NCBI GenBank assembly: GCA_014904845.1
Contig: MU119204.1
Coordinates: 186,001-250,000, forward strand
DNA: 64,000 nt
Direction of reading: 5' to 3'
Source: Acephala macrosclerotiorum
Lineage: Eukaryota; Ascomycota; Leotiomycetes; Helotiales; Mollisiaceae
Part shown: positions 45,909-59,365 of the stretch, piece by piece
Layout of the letters: every line of letters starts with the position of its first letter
Numbering within the stretch: the first letter of the stretch is position 1
Program-made: the position numbers and the translations under genes
The notes under the pieces: model-generated
Databases searched by the model: none
Told to the model about the DNA's origin: nothing
Seen by the model: the letters and a program-made list of their open reading frames with translations, nothing else

Positions 45909-48107
45909 TTACCCCCTATTTCGGATCTCGCTTGTGAATGGTGGGAACCTCATCACTCGAGCCGCTTCAATGATTTCCCTTGAACGAGTATTGATCTGTT
46001 GTTCGTCCTGCATGCCGTCATTCAATTGCCCATGGTACATGCTAGTATGGGCGTAGACTACACATGCACGATATAGCATGTACGACTAGAGTTTAGGATA
46101 TCAGCAAAAGAAAAATGGGGGATCAATAATCACGTACCACTTGAATGCAGAAAAGTACTCTAGGTGTTAGAGACTCGGAACCTTTGTAGGAGGGCCAGAT
46201 CTACGAGAACTGGGCGCTCCAAGTTGAATTATATTGGTAGATCGAAATATGCAGGTTTTGTATGCGGCTCCGACGAGCGTTCAGGAACACAGGCTCCGAG
46301 ACAGCCGTATTTGGTGGTTGAAAGCGTCTCTGCATTCCCTCCGCTCTCATTTCACGTGCTTGTTGGCCGATCTGGAATGCTAGTAGAAGAACTTCTTGGT
46401 GCAATTTGACTAATGACGGAAAGTAGGGCTACTCCTCAGGCAGAAAGGCCGAGGGAGCTTGGGAAATTGCCGACATCGAGGGCAAATGCCGTGAGGAAGT
46501 AGTGGTGGCAGGCGGCAGACACCTTTCGGGAGAAGGGACCAAATTCTCTTTGATCAAAGTTTCAGTGAAGATTCCCGTACCGCTCATGCTCAGGAGTGTG
46601 TAGATATCGATGAATGTAACGGTCCATACAATGAACTCGAAAGGCTCCACTCTGTTTGCCTGTCGTCGAAGTCTAATAATTCTCAGTAGTTGATTGCTAT
46701 GATGTTCCCACATGGAATATGTTGTCGTATCGCCATGAAGAGCGGCTGCAATCTCGTACAGCAGTAGTATGAAGTGTGTAAAGAATGCGCCGTCTGAATA
46801 CAGTCCTCGGAAGATTGCACCTTGATCTGGAGTGCCGGAATCACCTGTTGATAATGCTCTAGGGCATCTGCAGTGTGAACTCCTTCCGGTGTGCTAATGT
46901 CAACTGTGAGAGGGCCATGATGGCATGAAAAAGCTGTTAAAGTTAGCTGTGGTACAGAGTCCATACTATTGATGGTAACGAACAGGTGGGTATGTTCTGG
47001 CCTCCGTTTCAAATATGTCCTCTTCGTCTGCATTTAAACACTCCTTTTTGATGATTCTTAGCGTGACCATCCTTTTATAGTGTTCTAACAGGCCGGCATC
47101 TCTTCCTCCATGACGTGAAGCGTCAGGATTGGATGTACTCTGCTGGGATGTGCTGGAACGACGACTCGTGGTAGCCTCGTGAGAATATAGATCCCCTGCG
47201 ACTCGTGTCTTCAAATGACTGCAGTATGACGGTATTGGAATCTTCGTTATCCCCTAAATGGTTTCGGGACGTTCCAGGTGTCTCATCGCTTCCATCTTGT
47301 CCAAAATGCACCATGCTCTGTCCATCTCTATATTCCAGCAATGACTCAAAACTTCTAGGAATGGCAATGACATGGTAAGTTCCAGGCTGGTGCAATTCGG
47401 CTTTCCTTTCTCGTTCTTCATCGGTCGTCAACGTCTGAAATGGCGGCAATAAATCTTCTCCTCCGTGTGAGCATCTTCTTTCTGCATTACTGGTATTGTC
47501 TACGGATTAACGAATCAGTGACTTGCTAGCGATCTAGAAAAATATACATACTATTCCAAACAGACCTTCCAACGATGGAGACTACTTGCACTCGCTCCAC
47601 AATCCTGGCTGTGTCGTTCCTGAACGATAGCCGAGGATTGTAATCACTAAAGACGAAAGGATTTCAGCAAGGCACTTGAGAAGGCGGAATATCGGATATC
47701 GCAATACCATTCATGACCCAGGCGGACGCATTGCTGTGTTTACTATTAGCACCCTGACACATTTTCTTTGCAAAATTTTAAACCTACCCTGCAAGCCGGC
47801 CGTTGCTCGTCACATTTAACTTCTGTATTGGTTTTAGCAACTATCTCCCTACAAGCAGAAACATAGGGCATAGACTTCGAGTTCTGCATGTCCTATGGCA
47901 CGTTTGTCAGCCAATATCAACATTGATCGGAAACTCATACCAGCATCCACTCCTCGATCTCGGGGGCAGTCTGGTCTTTCGAGACTCAGATGGTACGTCC
48001 CCTAATACAGCTTGAGTTCCTAACGATGGCCCAGCATCATGTCTTGGTGCAATGGCAGGTAGCCGAGTTTGCTGTCCTCCTAACACCGAAGGACGTCGAC
48101 TCTGCAT
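45909..48107 (-). pseudogene. Zn2Cys6 / Fungal_trans_2 transcription factor, decayed
   Basis: Fragments in all three minus frames reconstruct a typical C6 regulator. They are PPRSRSGCW near 47,950 and KCDEQRPACR near 47,800 (the zinc cluster), YNPRLSFRNDTARIVERVQ, a Ser/Thr/Asp-rich linker, LLEHYKRMVTLRIIKKECLN, IFETEARTYPP|LFHAIMALSQ, DALEHYQQVIPALQIKVQSS, LYSDGAFFTHFILLLYEIAA, MWEHHSNQLLRIIRLRRQ, EPFEFIVWTVTFIDIYTLLS, VLLLAFQIGQQAREMRAEG and SYMLYRACVVYAHTSMY. One-base frameshifts separate fragments at about 47,165-47,190, 46,867-46,893 and 46,793-46,813. The frame is lost again at 46,430-46,520, and a TAG interrupts at 46201-46203. Several ancestral introns are still visible. I infer a dead gene. 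Confidence 0.85.
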
Positions 48108-50818
48108 CTGAGAAGTTGGCTATTGGCGACGAGGACATTCGAAGGAGAGTTGCATGCAGGGAAGGTTTCGACATGCTTCAGCAGATTTCCATGATTGAAT
48201 CTGTGTAGTTGGATATGGGAGTATAGAGATATGTATTGGCTTTGGATGCAAGTATTAAAACGTGATTGAGCTTCTGGAACAGGTTTGGGCGGTTCTAGAC
48301 TGAGAAACACTTCTTCATATGCCATAAGCAGGCCCGACAAATTTTCACAGTTCGAAAACTGTAGATTATGCGAGCCTCAGAGCATGTAGAACTTTTGGGG
48401 TGCTCCGCTGGACGTGACGATAGTACGGACTAGGAGCACGTTAGCCTAGGATTGACTGCTGTGCTAGATAGTTAAAATACGATGCTCAAATTCCCGACTA
48501 GATTCACTAACTTTACTTCTGTGAGACTGAGCGCATATGGCGTTGGTGAGATTTGGTTGGACATCTCTATCAGATGCTGGCGTGCAGAACTCACCCATGA
48601 TCCCAACAATCAACAGAGCTTCTCGCGCAGCACGAGCGGACTACGGGTAAGATGTCCATCACTGGAATAGCTCTGTCAAGGGTAGCAACGGACTGAGTCT
48701 CGTCTGCTGCTTTGTGGACATGGCGTTCGTACTCCCGAAGGCCAATCACATGAAATCTGTCAAAGAAAGTGATAATGTGCTACGCTCATTTTGGACAATA
48801 TCGGGGACTGCTTTGGCAGGACTATATGAAATTATCGGCCAGAACATACTGGTGCAGGTTATGCAGCATAGTCGCAAAGTATCTCACTACAGTGCTGTCG
48901 TTGTCAAGGATTTTCGTCTTTTATGAGGGTACATTCCTGATTCTGTAAGCAGCTCTCGAAACCCATGTGCATGTAATGCGCTGTTGGATGACCGTGATGA
49001 TATAATAAGAGGACCTCATTCGTGAAGCGCTTTTCGGTCTCTTGAGGGGGTGCTAGCGCCGGAGTTGGTGTTTTCTAGGACCAAATGCAGTCTCTGGATT
49101 CGATGGTACCCTAATAACTAGTCGGTAAGCTAATGTTTGTACCGGATCTATCGAGACGAACCATTGCAGCTGCAAGCTAGGGGGAATTCTTGAGTGCCCC
49201 GAGTAAACGTTGCGTTCCAAGTGATGGCGATCATTATCCATGGGGATGTCCAATTAAGAACCAGGAAGATGGATGGAGGACGAACGAAAAGAAGCGAGTT
49301 TGCCTCTGAAAGGTGAGCCCCTTTTTCATTATTGCAAATTACCAAGATTCGTATTTGAACTCCCACCAATACGATGGTCTTCTCATTGCTATGATTTTTT
49401 CGAATTGCTGGAAGCGAAAAGTCTAGTCAAGTGCTTTGACGCTTCGAGAGCGTCTAGCAACGGGCGACTAGCCATATTGACGAGGAAGTGCTGTTTCTTA
49501 GACGCTGCAAGTCTGCTGTGGCTACGTAAGGACCATCTTCTACCCCTCTGCTCCTGGTCTCATGATGGATGTAGAGCTCGAAGCATTGGATTCATGAGAG
49601 ATTCGAACGCCGATGACCACAAAAGCGTCGACAAGTACAAAAGAGTTGCGTACACAAAAAAAGAAGAAGCAAAAAGAGGCTCTCGGATGTTGCTGAACAT
49701 TGTGTTCTAGGCCTCCAGCTAGATGCAGTCTAGAATGTCGAGGCCATTCCCACCAGTACCCACGTGGGTTCATCAACAGAGCAGTCTGGAATATGACGCT
49801 GCGCTGCACCACGGGTGCACCTCCGTTCTATTTTCCAGGACTATACCCAGACATGCAAGTAATATTAGGGGTCTTCGGTAAGTGGCGGGAGGATAGCTTG
49901 GGAGCCTCGGAGATCTGGAGATTTGGAATGAGCTCCATGTGCCCAATAATCGCGCCAAAAATTGAGCGTTTGGCTAAGTCTTCCTATTTGCAATTGGTTC
50001 ATTCCCGCGAATTGTTGGACGCAGTGGGCTGCGCTCCAAGCTTCGAATGTTTCCCTAGGTACTACTGTCCCGAGAGATTCGGAGCGCTTGCACATCTATG
50101 CAATTCATGGCTTTGGACCTTTGGTTCAGCGCTTGGAAAGTGAACGGGAACTTACATAGAACTATGGCGGAATTAAGTTAGCTGAACCAGTGTTCTCTGA
50201 ATCTTTGATAAGAGGAGAGATGGCATATCGGTTTCCCGTTCTCTCGGAATATCTCCAGCTGCAATACTAAACTCTATTGTAAATTGCTAAAGCAGCCTCA
50301 TCAAATGTCACACGCATGTTGGACATCTGTGCTGGAGCATATCGCTATCCGGGAAAGGTGTGGAATTGTGCCTGGTGTTCTCCGTTGATCCTTGCGACGT
50401 TGACGCACATCGATCAGGGTCTGGAATCGTTCTTGACCGAGTAGGATATAAGGGCGCGAATCATGACTGAAAGTGAAAAATGAAGTAACTTTTGCCCTCA
50501 TATTGGATAACACTATGTTCGAAAAGTCCAACAATGTCAACTGGCTTTCGAGTTTGTTGTTTTCAGGCGAGGAGAATGTTATAGCCTTACAGCCTTACAT
50601 CCTTGAAGCCTAAGGCCACAAAGCTCGACTTCGCCTGAGCGCTCGCGAGGCAAGCAACGACACGAAGCCATCGAAGGCACGAGGCATTCGCAATTCGCTT
50701 TTTGCTGCTTATGCTTGATGCTGCTACCTATTTACCTCCTATAAATCCGATAGCTTCTTGCACACACTTGCGAGCGTGATGTTTTGTCCTGTCAACGTCT
50801 TCCACCTCCATCGTCAAA
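48108..50818. other. Decayed or empty 2.7-kb region
   Basis: No intact gene. Minus-strand fragments at about 48,482-48,935 look protein-like but are separated by stops and a frameless stretch. The remainder has open frames up to 147 codons on both strands without motifs. It adjoins the transcription-factor pseudogene, so the whole 45.9-50.8 kb block appears to have lost its genes. Confidence 0.5.
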
Positions 50819-53800
50819 ATGTCTACAGAAGCCCGGGAGCTAGAGCTTTGTGGCAAAGTCGAGATGCGCATTGCGCTTGCGAAAGACGACAAACTTGAGG
50901 CACTACTGAAAACCTATCTATCGCCCTTGCTTCTCAAATTGGCTAGCGAGTACCCAGCAGTGCGCAATAAGGTCAGTGTCTATCGCTGTCACGTAACATA
51001 TACATTTTGTTGACTCTGGCTACAGGTTGTGGAGATATGTCAACATGTTAAGATTCGACTTGCAGGAAACAAGTTTGTTGAAAGAATCACTGAGAGTGCC
51101 TTTTGCTAACAATGTTGCAGGGACATCGTCCTTCCTGTGGCTGCCCTCCTTAAGCAGTACAAGGAGAATCCCCAATCTTCGATGATTCGACATTTTGATC
51201 TTATGTTCATACAGCAAAGCATCGGAAAATTGAGCTCGACGGTATGTAAATCTGTCATATGAGACTCCATTGCTCACACCTTGAAAGGAACAAATGAACC
51301 TTATCCCAACAATACTGCATGGATTGGAGAAAGATGCAGGAAAGCCCACCTGTGCTACTATATTCAATCTGTTTCTTCGTCTCCTGCCGCAACTTCGACT
51401 GCCGTTACGGGGAAGCAAAGAAGATACCGAACTACGCCACCAACTCGGCCTTGATGAACATGCTGAAGATGCAAAGTTCGCAGCGTCCTGGTTTGCAAAG
51501 CTCATGCTTCTGGTTGTCGTACGGTCCTCCGCCAGCGGGGCGACTTGTCCCGGCCTGACAGTCCAAGAATACGAATTTCTGACTCTCAATGGCAAGCAAA
51601 CGACTTGGGATCCGTCGTCCGACGAAGGCTTGAATTTAACACAAACAAAGATCTTGGTGCTGGCTTTCTTAACAAGTGGCGCTTTCACAGACGAGGAACG
51701 ATTCTTGCCGTCTTTGTTCGCATCTGGAGATGCTAATAGCAGGATTTCAGGCGTCGGAGATGACTTGCTAAAGCGATCCACAGTGTCACTCGAGGAGCCA
51801 GACACCATTCGCAGCCTATTACAGCTGTACTTCACGCTAAAGGCACCTTTACAGACAAAGTTATTAGTACTATTGACCAAGTCTGCAGCGTCTACGACCT
51901 TCCCGACCAAGATTGTTCGTATTGTACAAGAAGCATTATCGCCCCATGATAATATCAATCTTCCTGCGCCTGGTCTAGAGACTGTCAAGTTCCGCAATGC
52001 CTTGTTCAATTACATGAATTGGGTTTCTCGGATAGCATCCAAGTCAGACTTGGCGCTTGTTGCACCTCAGTTGGTTGGCTTCCTACGAGGATACATTGAA
52101 GATCAAGGTTGGCCAATTCCACATGAGAAGACGGCAGATGCTGCATCGTTACGAGCTTTGGCATACGAAACTCTGGGATCATTAGCGAAGACTACACCTT
52201 CAATCGTGGTTGAAAAAGACTTATCAATTGTGCGGTGGCTATTTAGGTCGCTGACAGAAGAAGGTTCCTCAGACAGCATCTTTGTCAGTATCGAAGGGGC
52301 TCTAGCAAGCCTACTGAGCGCATTCCCCCCACCCCTCGATCCGGCTCTTACCAAAGAATTGCAACTTCTGCTCCTGCAGTATATGGCGCTTCAAGAAGGG
52401 GACAAAGTTGTTAGGAGCGCTCGCTTCGCGACTGTACGTTGGGCCAACCGTTGTCTTGAATATAATGATGTTGTAGCGAGATGGATCGATGTACTTGCTC
52501 TAGCAGGTCGTACTGATGAGCGCAGCGATGTTGTAGAAGAGGGTAAAAAGGGTCTTGTAAGTCAAGCGGCCATCTTCGAGCACAATCTACTGACCTGACA
52601 CGATACATAGGATCCTTTCTGGTATCGACTCCTTAATTCGACCCCAACATCATCGAGCTGCCCTCTACCTAGTTGGGCTGGCATGGTCAAGGTTTTCTTT
52701 ACGTCACAGAGCATATTGGAGAATTCCAGCATTGCAAATAGCATGAAGAGTGGCATGGACGTGGATGAAGTTTCTGTATTTGGGAATTTCGCTGGCTCGA
52801 AGATCAATGCTTTCTCATCTGCCATCAACTACTGTCGCCAAATACTTCTGTTGACTGCCTTAGAAAGGTCAGAAACACCTCTTGCAATTGACGCTGATTG
52901 GGAACGACAGCTGGACGTGCTATACCGTTCCGACAAGAAATCTCGAAAGACGATGAAAATCCATGTTCGCTCAGTAGATCGCGAGGCCCTGAGTATCTAT
53001 CTTACCGCCGCATTCGAAGGAATGCTTCGAAATGATGGAAACGGTCTCGGGGATTGTGGGAAATGCTTTGTTGAGATCGCGGCAATTGCACCTGCTGAGG
53101 TGATTGGCAAGGTTGCTAGAAGGGCTTTGGAGCTTTTGCCATCTATCAGATCGAACGACATTGCGACTCGCTCTCTTGCGGCGCAAGCATTTGGAATCCT
53201 TGCTCCCCACCATGTCAATACCGAAAAATCGGTCGAGGATGCAATACGCGCACTTTTGGGGGATATTAGGCCATGGGTGTCAGCTGTTGGTGCAGAAGCC
53301 AATCGTGTCCATGGTTCGGTGCTTGCGCTTGGATCCATTCTTAGCCGAAGCTCGTACTATGGCCGTCTTGAGTCTGTCCAGCAAAGTATCATCGCAGAGG
53401 CTATTTCAGTGATTCTGGAAATCCTACCAGGTGCCAGGGATGCTTCAACAAAAGAGGCTGTGTTCAACGCGGTTGCACAGGTCAGCATTTCTGGTGTCCT
53501 GACCGTTGCACAAGTCAACGAATCATCTCTGAAAGCGGCTGGGATAATTGAGATTCTGAAGACGGAAGCGAAAAAGAGTAACGAGAAATCAATTGCTGCT
53601 CTTGGTCGGCTCGCATTGATCTTCGACGACAGTTCGGACAACGAGGCAGCGACAGAGGAGCCACTTGCAAGTATACTATCAAGTCTTTACAGCCTCTTTG
53701 AGATCAAGCATGCCGAGACCCACTTCTCTATTGGAGAAGCGCTCAGCTGTCTTGCCGTTTGCTGGGACTCCGATGTCCTTCTTCTCAGCCTCGACGTAGA

Positions 53801-56531
53801 TAGCACTTACAACGGACGATCGAAGCGGCAAACAACATTAGAACACTTGTTACAGAAATTGTTACAAGACTGCAAAACGCCCAAGCCGTCTCTGAAAAAG
53901 GCTTCTGGAATCTGGCTCTTTTCATTGATCCAGTACTGTGGACATTTACCAGAAATCCAGGCCTGTCTGAGGGAGTGTCAAGCTGCTTTTATGGGCCTTC
54001 TATCAGCCAGAGACGAACTCGTTCAAGAGACAGCATCTCGCGGCTTAAGTCTTGTATATGAGCAGGGCGATCGCGAGCTTAGAGAGCGGCTTGTGAAGGA
54101 TCTTGTTGCATCTTTCACTGGAGCAAGCACTCAACTTAAGGTGGACGATGAGACTGAGCTGTTTGAGCCCGGCGCTCTCCCAACCGGAGAAGGAGAATCC
54201 GTTACATCATACAAAGATATCATATCGTTAGCGAACGAAGTTGGTGACCAAAGCCTGATCTACAAGTTCATGTCCCTTGCCTCTAATGCTGCAACCTGGT
54301 CAACTAGAGCGGCCTTCGGCAGATTCGGATTGAGTAGCATACTTTCAGATTCGGAAATCGACCCTAAATTGTATCCTAAGCTCTACCGGTACAAATTCGA
54401 TCCCAATACAAATGTCCAGCGTTCGATGAAGGACATCTGGTCTGCTCTCGTCAAAGATGAGAGCACAACTATCAATTTATACTTCGACGACATTCTAGAC
54501 GAGTTACTGAAGAGTATTTTAGCCAAGGAGTGGCGTACAAGACAAGCAAGCTGCGCAGCGATCGCCGATCTTGTTCAGGGTCGCGATTTTGACAAGTACG
54601 AGAGCCGCCTTCATGACATATGGCAGGTTGCATTCAAAGTCATGGATGACATCAAGGCCTCTGTCCGAGAGGAAGCACTGAAATTGAGCATGGCATTGAC
54701 TGGTATTCTAGTTCGACAGGTCGAAGCTGGAAGTTCATCGAAACACGCTCAGGCAATGCTGAAAGAAGTACTACCATTTCTGCTCTCAGAGCAAGGATTG
54801 GAAAGCTCCGCTAAGGATGTCAGAGTATTTGCGGCTCTAACTGTACTGAGACTAGTCAAGAGTGGTGGGAAGGCGCTGCTCCCTTTCGTTCCCGATTTGG
54901 TTGAGCAGCTTCTTGGCCTTCTCAGCACCCTAGGAGAACAAGAAGGCGTGGACTACCTCTATTTAAGAGCCGAACAATACAACTTAACAGAAGAGAAAAT
55001 CGACAACCTCAGATCAAGGGCTGTGTCCCAGTCCCCCTTGATGGAAGCCATAGAGCGATGCCTGGATATCCTGGATGAACCTACGATGTCAAGTCTAGTA
55101 CCCCGTCTTGAGAATGCGATCAAAACGACGATTGGAATGCCTAGTAAGATGGGTTGTGCTGGCGTGCTGGCTAGTCTTGCAACAAGACATTCGTTCATTT
55201 TTAAGCCGCATGCTGATATCTTCTTGAAGATCTCAGAAAAAGCCGTATTAGATCGAAACAACGCAGTTAGTGCTGCATACGCTAGATCTACTGGCTACCT
55301 CTCGAGACTCGGGTCTGATAAGGCTGTTCTACGTCTTGCGGCATATTCCAACGACCTTTATTTCAATGCCGAAAACGAGACACGACGTCAGGTTGCCGGC
55401 GAGATTGTGTACGCTGTATCTAAATTTGCCACGGATCGATTCAACGCCCTAGCATCTGACTTTTTACCATTTGTATTCTTCGCCAAGCATGACTTCGATC
55501 AGCATGTCAAAGAGCAATTCGAGAAAACTTGGGACGAGAATGTAGGAGGTTCTCGCGCTGTTCTCCTCTACTCTAGAGAGATAAACGGCTTGTCTGTCGG
55601 CTACCTCGACTCTCCGAAATGGACGGTCAAGCATACGGCTGCTCTGACAATTGCGGACGTCGTGAATTCATCAAGAACGGAGATCAGCGGCCCAGATGCA
55701 GCAGTCATGTGGCCCGCCTTAGAGAAGGCACTCGCATTGAAGACGTTTGACGGCAAGGAGAAAGTGCTTGCAGCTTTTGTCAGCTTCACTAAGTCAGGGA
55801 TTTCGCTCTGGGGCAAGGAGTCCAGCATTGCAGCTCAGATGAAGAAAATCGCCATCCGAGAGGCCAAACGCAACAACGATGCTTATCGACCTTTTGCTTT
55901 TACAAACCTGGGAGAGTACGCCGAGGCTCGTATAGACATAGACATGTTCGAGGATGTGCTGAGGGTTGTAGGACCTTGCCTTGAGGATTTCAGCAGCGAA
56001 GATAAAATGGACACCGAAGACGATACTAAAGTCGGCGGCAAGTCGCATGAGTCTGCAACAATCACTGCTGGCGTGGGTGCTCTTTTCCGAGCCATCAATA
56101 TCAAACACATCGACCCGTCTCCGCTTACGCACCTGCTAGCTCTTCTCGAGGTTGTGAAGAAAGTTGTTACTTCCACCAAGATCACCGTTGCAACAAGCCT
56201 GACGCTCTACGAACGTGCAAAGGCACTCTTTGATGGTCTTCGAAAGCAAACACATACCCAAGGGTCTAATCGGTATGAGCTGGTACTTGACTACTTCAAG
56301 ATCTTGGAGGTCCAGAGTGGCTCTGGTAGCGAAGCCATGAGACTGAAGAGAGCCGAAGCCGCCGAGATGATGGTTCAGGCTCTTGTCGGCGGGGTCTTCG
56401 GAATGTTCAGAGAAGGCAGGGATGAATGCAAGGCTCAGATGAAGGAATCGGTTCAGGAGGGCAGGAAGAACGAAAGATCGCCAGGGGTGCAAACTGTGCT
56501 TGATAGAGTTTTGAAGGCTCTTGTAGAATAG
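50819..56531 (+). CDS. ecm29: Proteasome adaptor/scaffold protein ECM29
   Basis: Exons 50819-50971, 51026-51072, 51121-51241, 51288-52556 and 52611-56531 give 1836 residues, the size of fungal Ecm29. N-terminal family blocks are visible: KVEMRIALAKDDKLEALLKT, VVEICQHVKIRL, LPVAALLKQYKENPQSSMIR, HFDLMFIQQSIGKLSS and NLIPTILHGLEKD. After that come HEAT-like helical repeats throughout, including REWRTRQASC-type helices (LAKEWRTRQASCAAIADLVQ), LRLVKSGGKALLPFVPDLVE and FSSEDKMDTEDD. Established: Ecm29 tethers 26S proteasome core and regulatory particles and acts in proteasome quality control. The fourth intron (51242-51287) uses a weaker AAAG acceptor. uridylate kinase begins only 171 bp downstream on the same strand. 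Confidence 0.95.
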
Positions 56532-56702
56532 ACTTATAGTATTTCATACCTCGTAGATTTTGGAGCGTAGTATGATGGTTGCGGGCGGTGTAGAAAGGGG
56601 TAGACTTGCAACCCCAGAATTCAGGCCCCGATTCTGCCACTATTTATTCAAGCTTTCCTCATGCACGTCACGCTGCAGACCTCCATGACCCAGTCAGCTG
56701 CA

Positions 56703-57736
56703 ATGGCAACCACACTCCCTCGATTCCTTTCACGGCGACTCCGCCATTCCTCTCCTTTGCCTCAAATTTCAAAGTCAAGCCCTCGAAATCCTCCTTCATC
56801 TTTCCATTCTTCTGCGCGACGAAGCTACTCGAGTGGTTTTAAGGATACTCCTGGGAGAAGCCCTTTCAAGATCTGGCCTTTCGTTGCCATTACACTTGCT
56901 GGATCAGGAGCTTATGTTTTGATGGTCAAGAGTCGAGCTGGTACGCCTCAATTCTCCACCCAATTACCCATCCCTCTCGCGCTTGGACGAGAGCTCAAAG
57001 GGCATATTCACCACGATGATCTCTCAAGCTCAACAACAATTTCTACTTGCATATACTGATTAATATATCTTCTGCAGACATGGCACCAACCACCGAGCAG
57101 ATCGCTGCCCCTAAGAAAAACACCCCAACCTTCTCCCCCTCCAAAGTAACCGTCCTCTTCGTCCTCGGTGGCCCGGGTGCAGGAAAAGGCACCCAATGCG
57201 CCAACCTCGTCCGCGACTACCACTTCACCCACCTCTCCGCCGGCGACCTCCTCCGCGCCGAACAAGAGCGTCCTGGTTCTGAATTCGGCGATCTGATCAA
57301 AAGCTACATCAAAGACGGCAAAATCGTGCCCATGGAAGTCACAGTCCAACTACTGGAAAACGCCATGAACGATGTTGTTACCAAGGATAAAGACGGCAAG
57401 GGGAAGTTTTTGATCGACGGGTTTCCGAGGAAGATGGATCAAGCGTTGAAGTTTGAGGAAATGGTTTGTCCGAGCAAGTTTGTGTTGTTTTTTGATTGTC
57501 CGGAGGAGGAGATGCAGAGGAGGTTGTTAGAGAGGGGGAAGACGAGTGGGAGGTCGGATGACAATGCGGAGAGTATTAAAAAGAGGTTTAAGACTTTTGT
57601 GGAGACGAGTATGCCGGTTGTGGATTACTTCCGGAAGAAAAACGAAGTAGTCCAAATTGTCGCCACGAAGACACCAGATGAGGTGTATAAAGAGACTAGA
57701 GAGAAGCTTGAGCAGAGATTGGGCAAGAACTTCTAG
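56703..57736 (+). CDS. ura6: UMP-CMP/uridylate kinase with N-terminal leader and membrane span
   Basis: Exons 56703-56940 and 57078-57736 give 298 residues. The kinase core (from about 103) has the P-loop [70 protein letters not shown] and [16 protein letters not shown]; it phosphorylates UMP (and CMP/dUMP) with ATP in pyrimidine synthesis. The first exon adds about 80 residues: a basic, Ser/Arg-rich presequence ([20 protein letters not shown]) and a hydrophobic span at 57-75 ([19 protein letters not shown]), suggesting mitochondrial membrane targeting. Met-81 lies just after the splice junction (57080) and would give a normal cytosolic enzyme. Upstream in-frame Met at 56661 is an alternative start. 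Confidence 0.93.
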
Positions 57737-58040
57737 GCTGGTGTTTGGGATGTGGACTATTAGATGGGAAGGTTATAGACGGGTGGGATATATGGATGGG
57801 AGAGCTAAGCTGTACTATACTCTGTAACACTTTCACAAATGTAGACCTAGCAGGCACTGTTCAAAGCCTTTCATTTCTGTATCTTAAAAATCCATCGCAT
57901 TTCAGATGCAAAGCCTGATATCATCCCGCACCCTGCCAGATACTATGCCGAAAATGTACAAACAAACGTCTATAACGCCATCGCCCAGTTCTTTTTGGTC
58001 ATGAATAGAAATCACCGAAACCTCATTTCCCAGGACGCGC

Positions 58041-59365
58041 TTAATCAGTGCCCATCTCAACCATATCACCTCTAGTGCCACCAGTTCGACGTCCGCCACT
58101 CATTCCGGTAGCACCAGCAGCCTTACGCTCAGCCTCTTGCATCTCGCGTTCCTTCTGGGCCTCAGCTTGTTGTCTCTCACGGCTGATAACCTCCTTGACG
58201 GCTCGCAAACTGGCCTTCCATTGGTCAAGTCTGGTAGCAACCTCACGCCATTGCTTCTCACCGAAGACGCGATAGGTAGTTCGGTGAACCAGGAAAACCT
58301 GTCTCTGTTGCGACAGCTTTCCTTCGACCAGACCAGCCCGAATGACATCGATGACCCACATCTCAACATCATCAGCCGGGATTTGCAGAGCCTTAGCAAT
58401 AAGCTTGTACTCGAGCTCTCGGCTGTTCGTGCTGGCTGCGACACTGGCAAGAGTCAGGAGTCGCATCTTGCGGTGAAGCTTGCTATTATCTAATCCTGCC
58501 TCCTCAATCCAACCCTCATGCTCGTCTCGGAAGTCATTATAATCCTCAAGCTCCTTCTCGGAGAAGATCTCAAGTAATTCAAAGTAGACTGGTTGGGAAT
58601 CGCTAAGGGCTTGAATAGCAGGGAGAGAGGTAAGGTCTTGGAAGTCGTAGTGGGTGCTTGAGAGAAGGGCAACCTTGAGGGCGCGGAGAGATAGAGCTTG
58701 GGCTTCTGCAGAAGTGACTTCGTCTCCTTCGAAAGTGCGGAGGGCCTTGAGAACGTAGAAATAGGCTTGTCTAATGGCATTTGAGTTAGTTGGGCCTCCC
58801 ACCTTTTCGAACTCACTTACCCCTCTTCACCAGCATCATCTGCGGTATCAGAGATCTGACCGAACAGCTTTCGTTGATCCTCCTCGTCTACATCCCACTC
58901 AGTAAGCCAGGTGTCCAACTTCTTGAGTTGTGGCTTTAGCTGCTCGAACAGTCCGCTCAACTTGACAAGGCGCAAGATGGCTTGGAAGACATTGAAGCGG
59001 ACTTCGTTGTCGGGGGCCAGAAGGTTGAAGATGGTTGTTAGAACGCTCAGAGCAAGACCGGGACCGTTGACAGGGGAGGAAGTAATGGGCTTGGAGAGGT
59101 TGTCGCAAATGCGGGGCAGGAACATGTTGACGCTGGGGGACTGAATGACGAGATAGACAAGCAGATTGTATGCAGCAGTGAACTCCTTCTCGGGGGTGGA
59201 ATTGAGGGCGGTCGAGGCGGTAACGAGTCTCTTGAGGGCGTCATCCTTCTTGTTCTCATCGAGGAGGGGCTTGATTTCGTTTGCGATATTGAGGTACTCA
59301 GCCAGCTCTTGCGCAAGGTCTGCGAAGGAGCCGTCGATGAAAACTTGTTGAATAGAGGTCGCCAT
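58041..59365 (-). CDS. eif3m: Eukaryotic translation initiation factor 3 subunit M
   Basis: Exons (minus) 59365-58821 and 58770-58041 with a 50-bp intron give 424 residues. N-terminal helical repeats ([80 protein letters not shown]) lead to the PCI domain in the second half ([80 protein letters not shown]). It is a structural subunit of the eIF3 complex on the 40S ribosome. The start MATSIQQ is preferred since fungal eIF3m begins there; an in-frame ATG at 59470 would add 35 residues of untypical sequence. Confidence 0.94.

Noticed and set aside
49273..49710. 145-codon plus-strand ORF
   Set aside because: No motif, low-complexity tail; it lies in the decayed 48-50.8 kb block.
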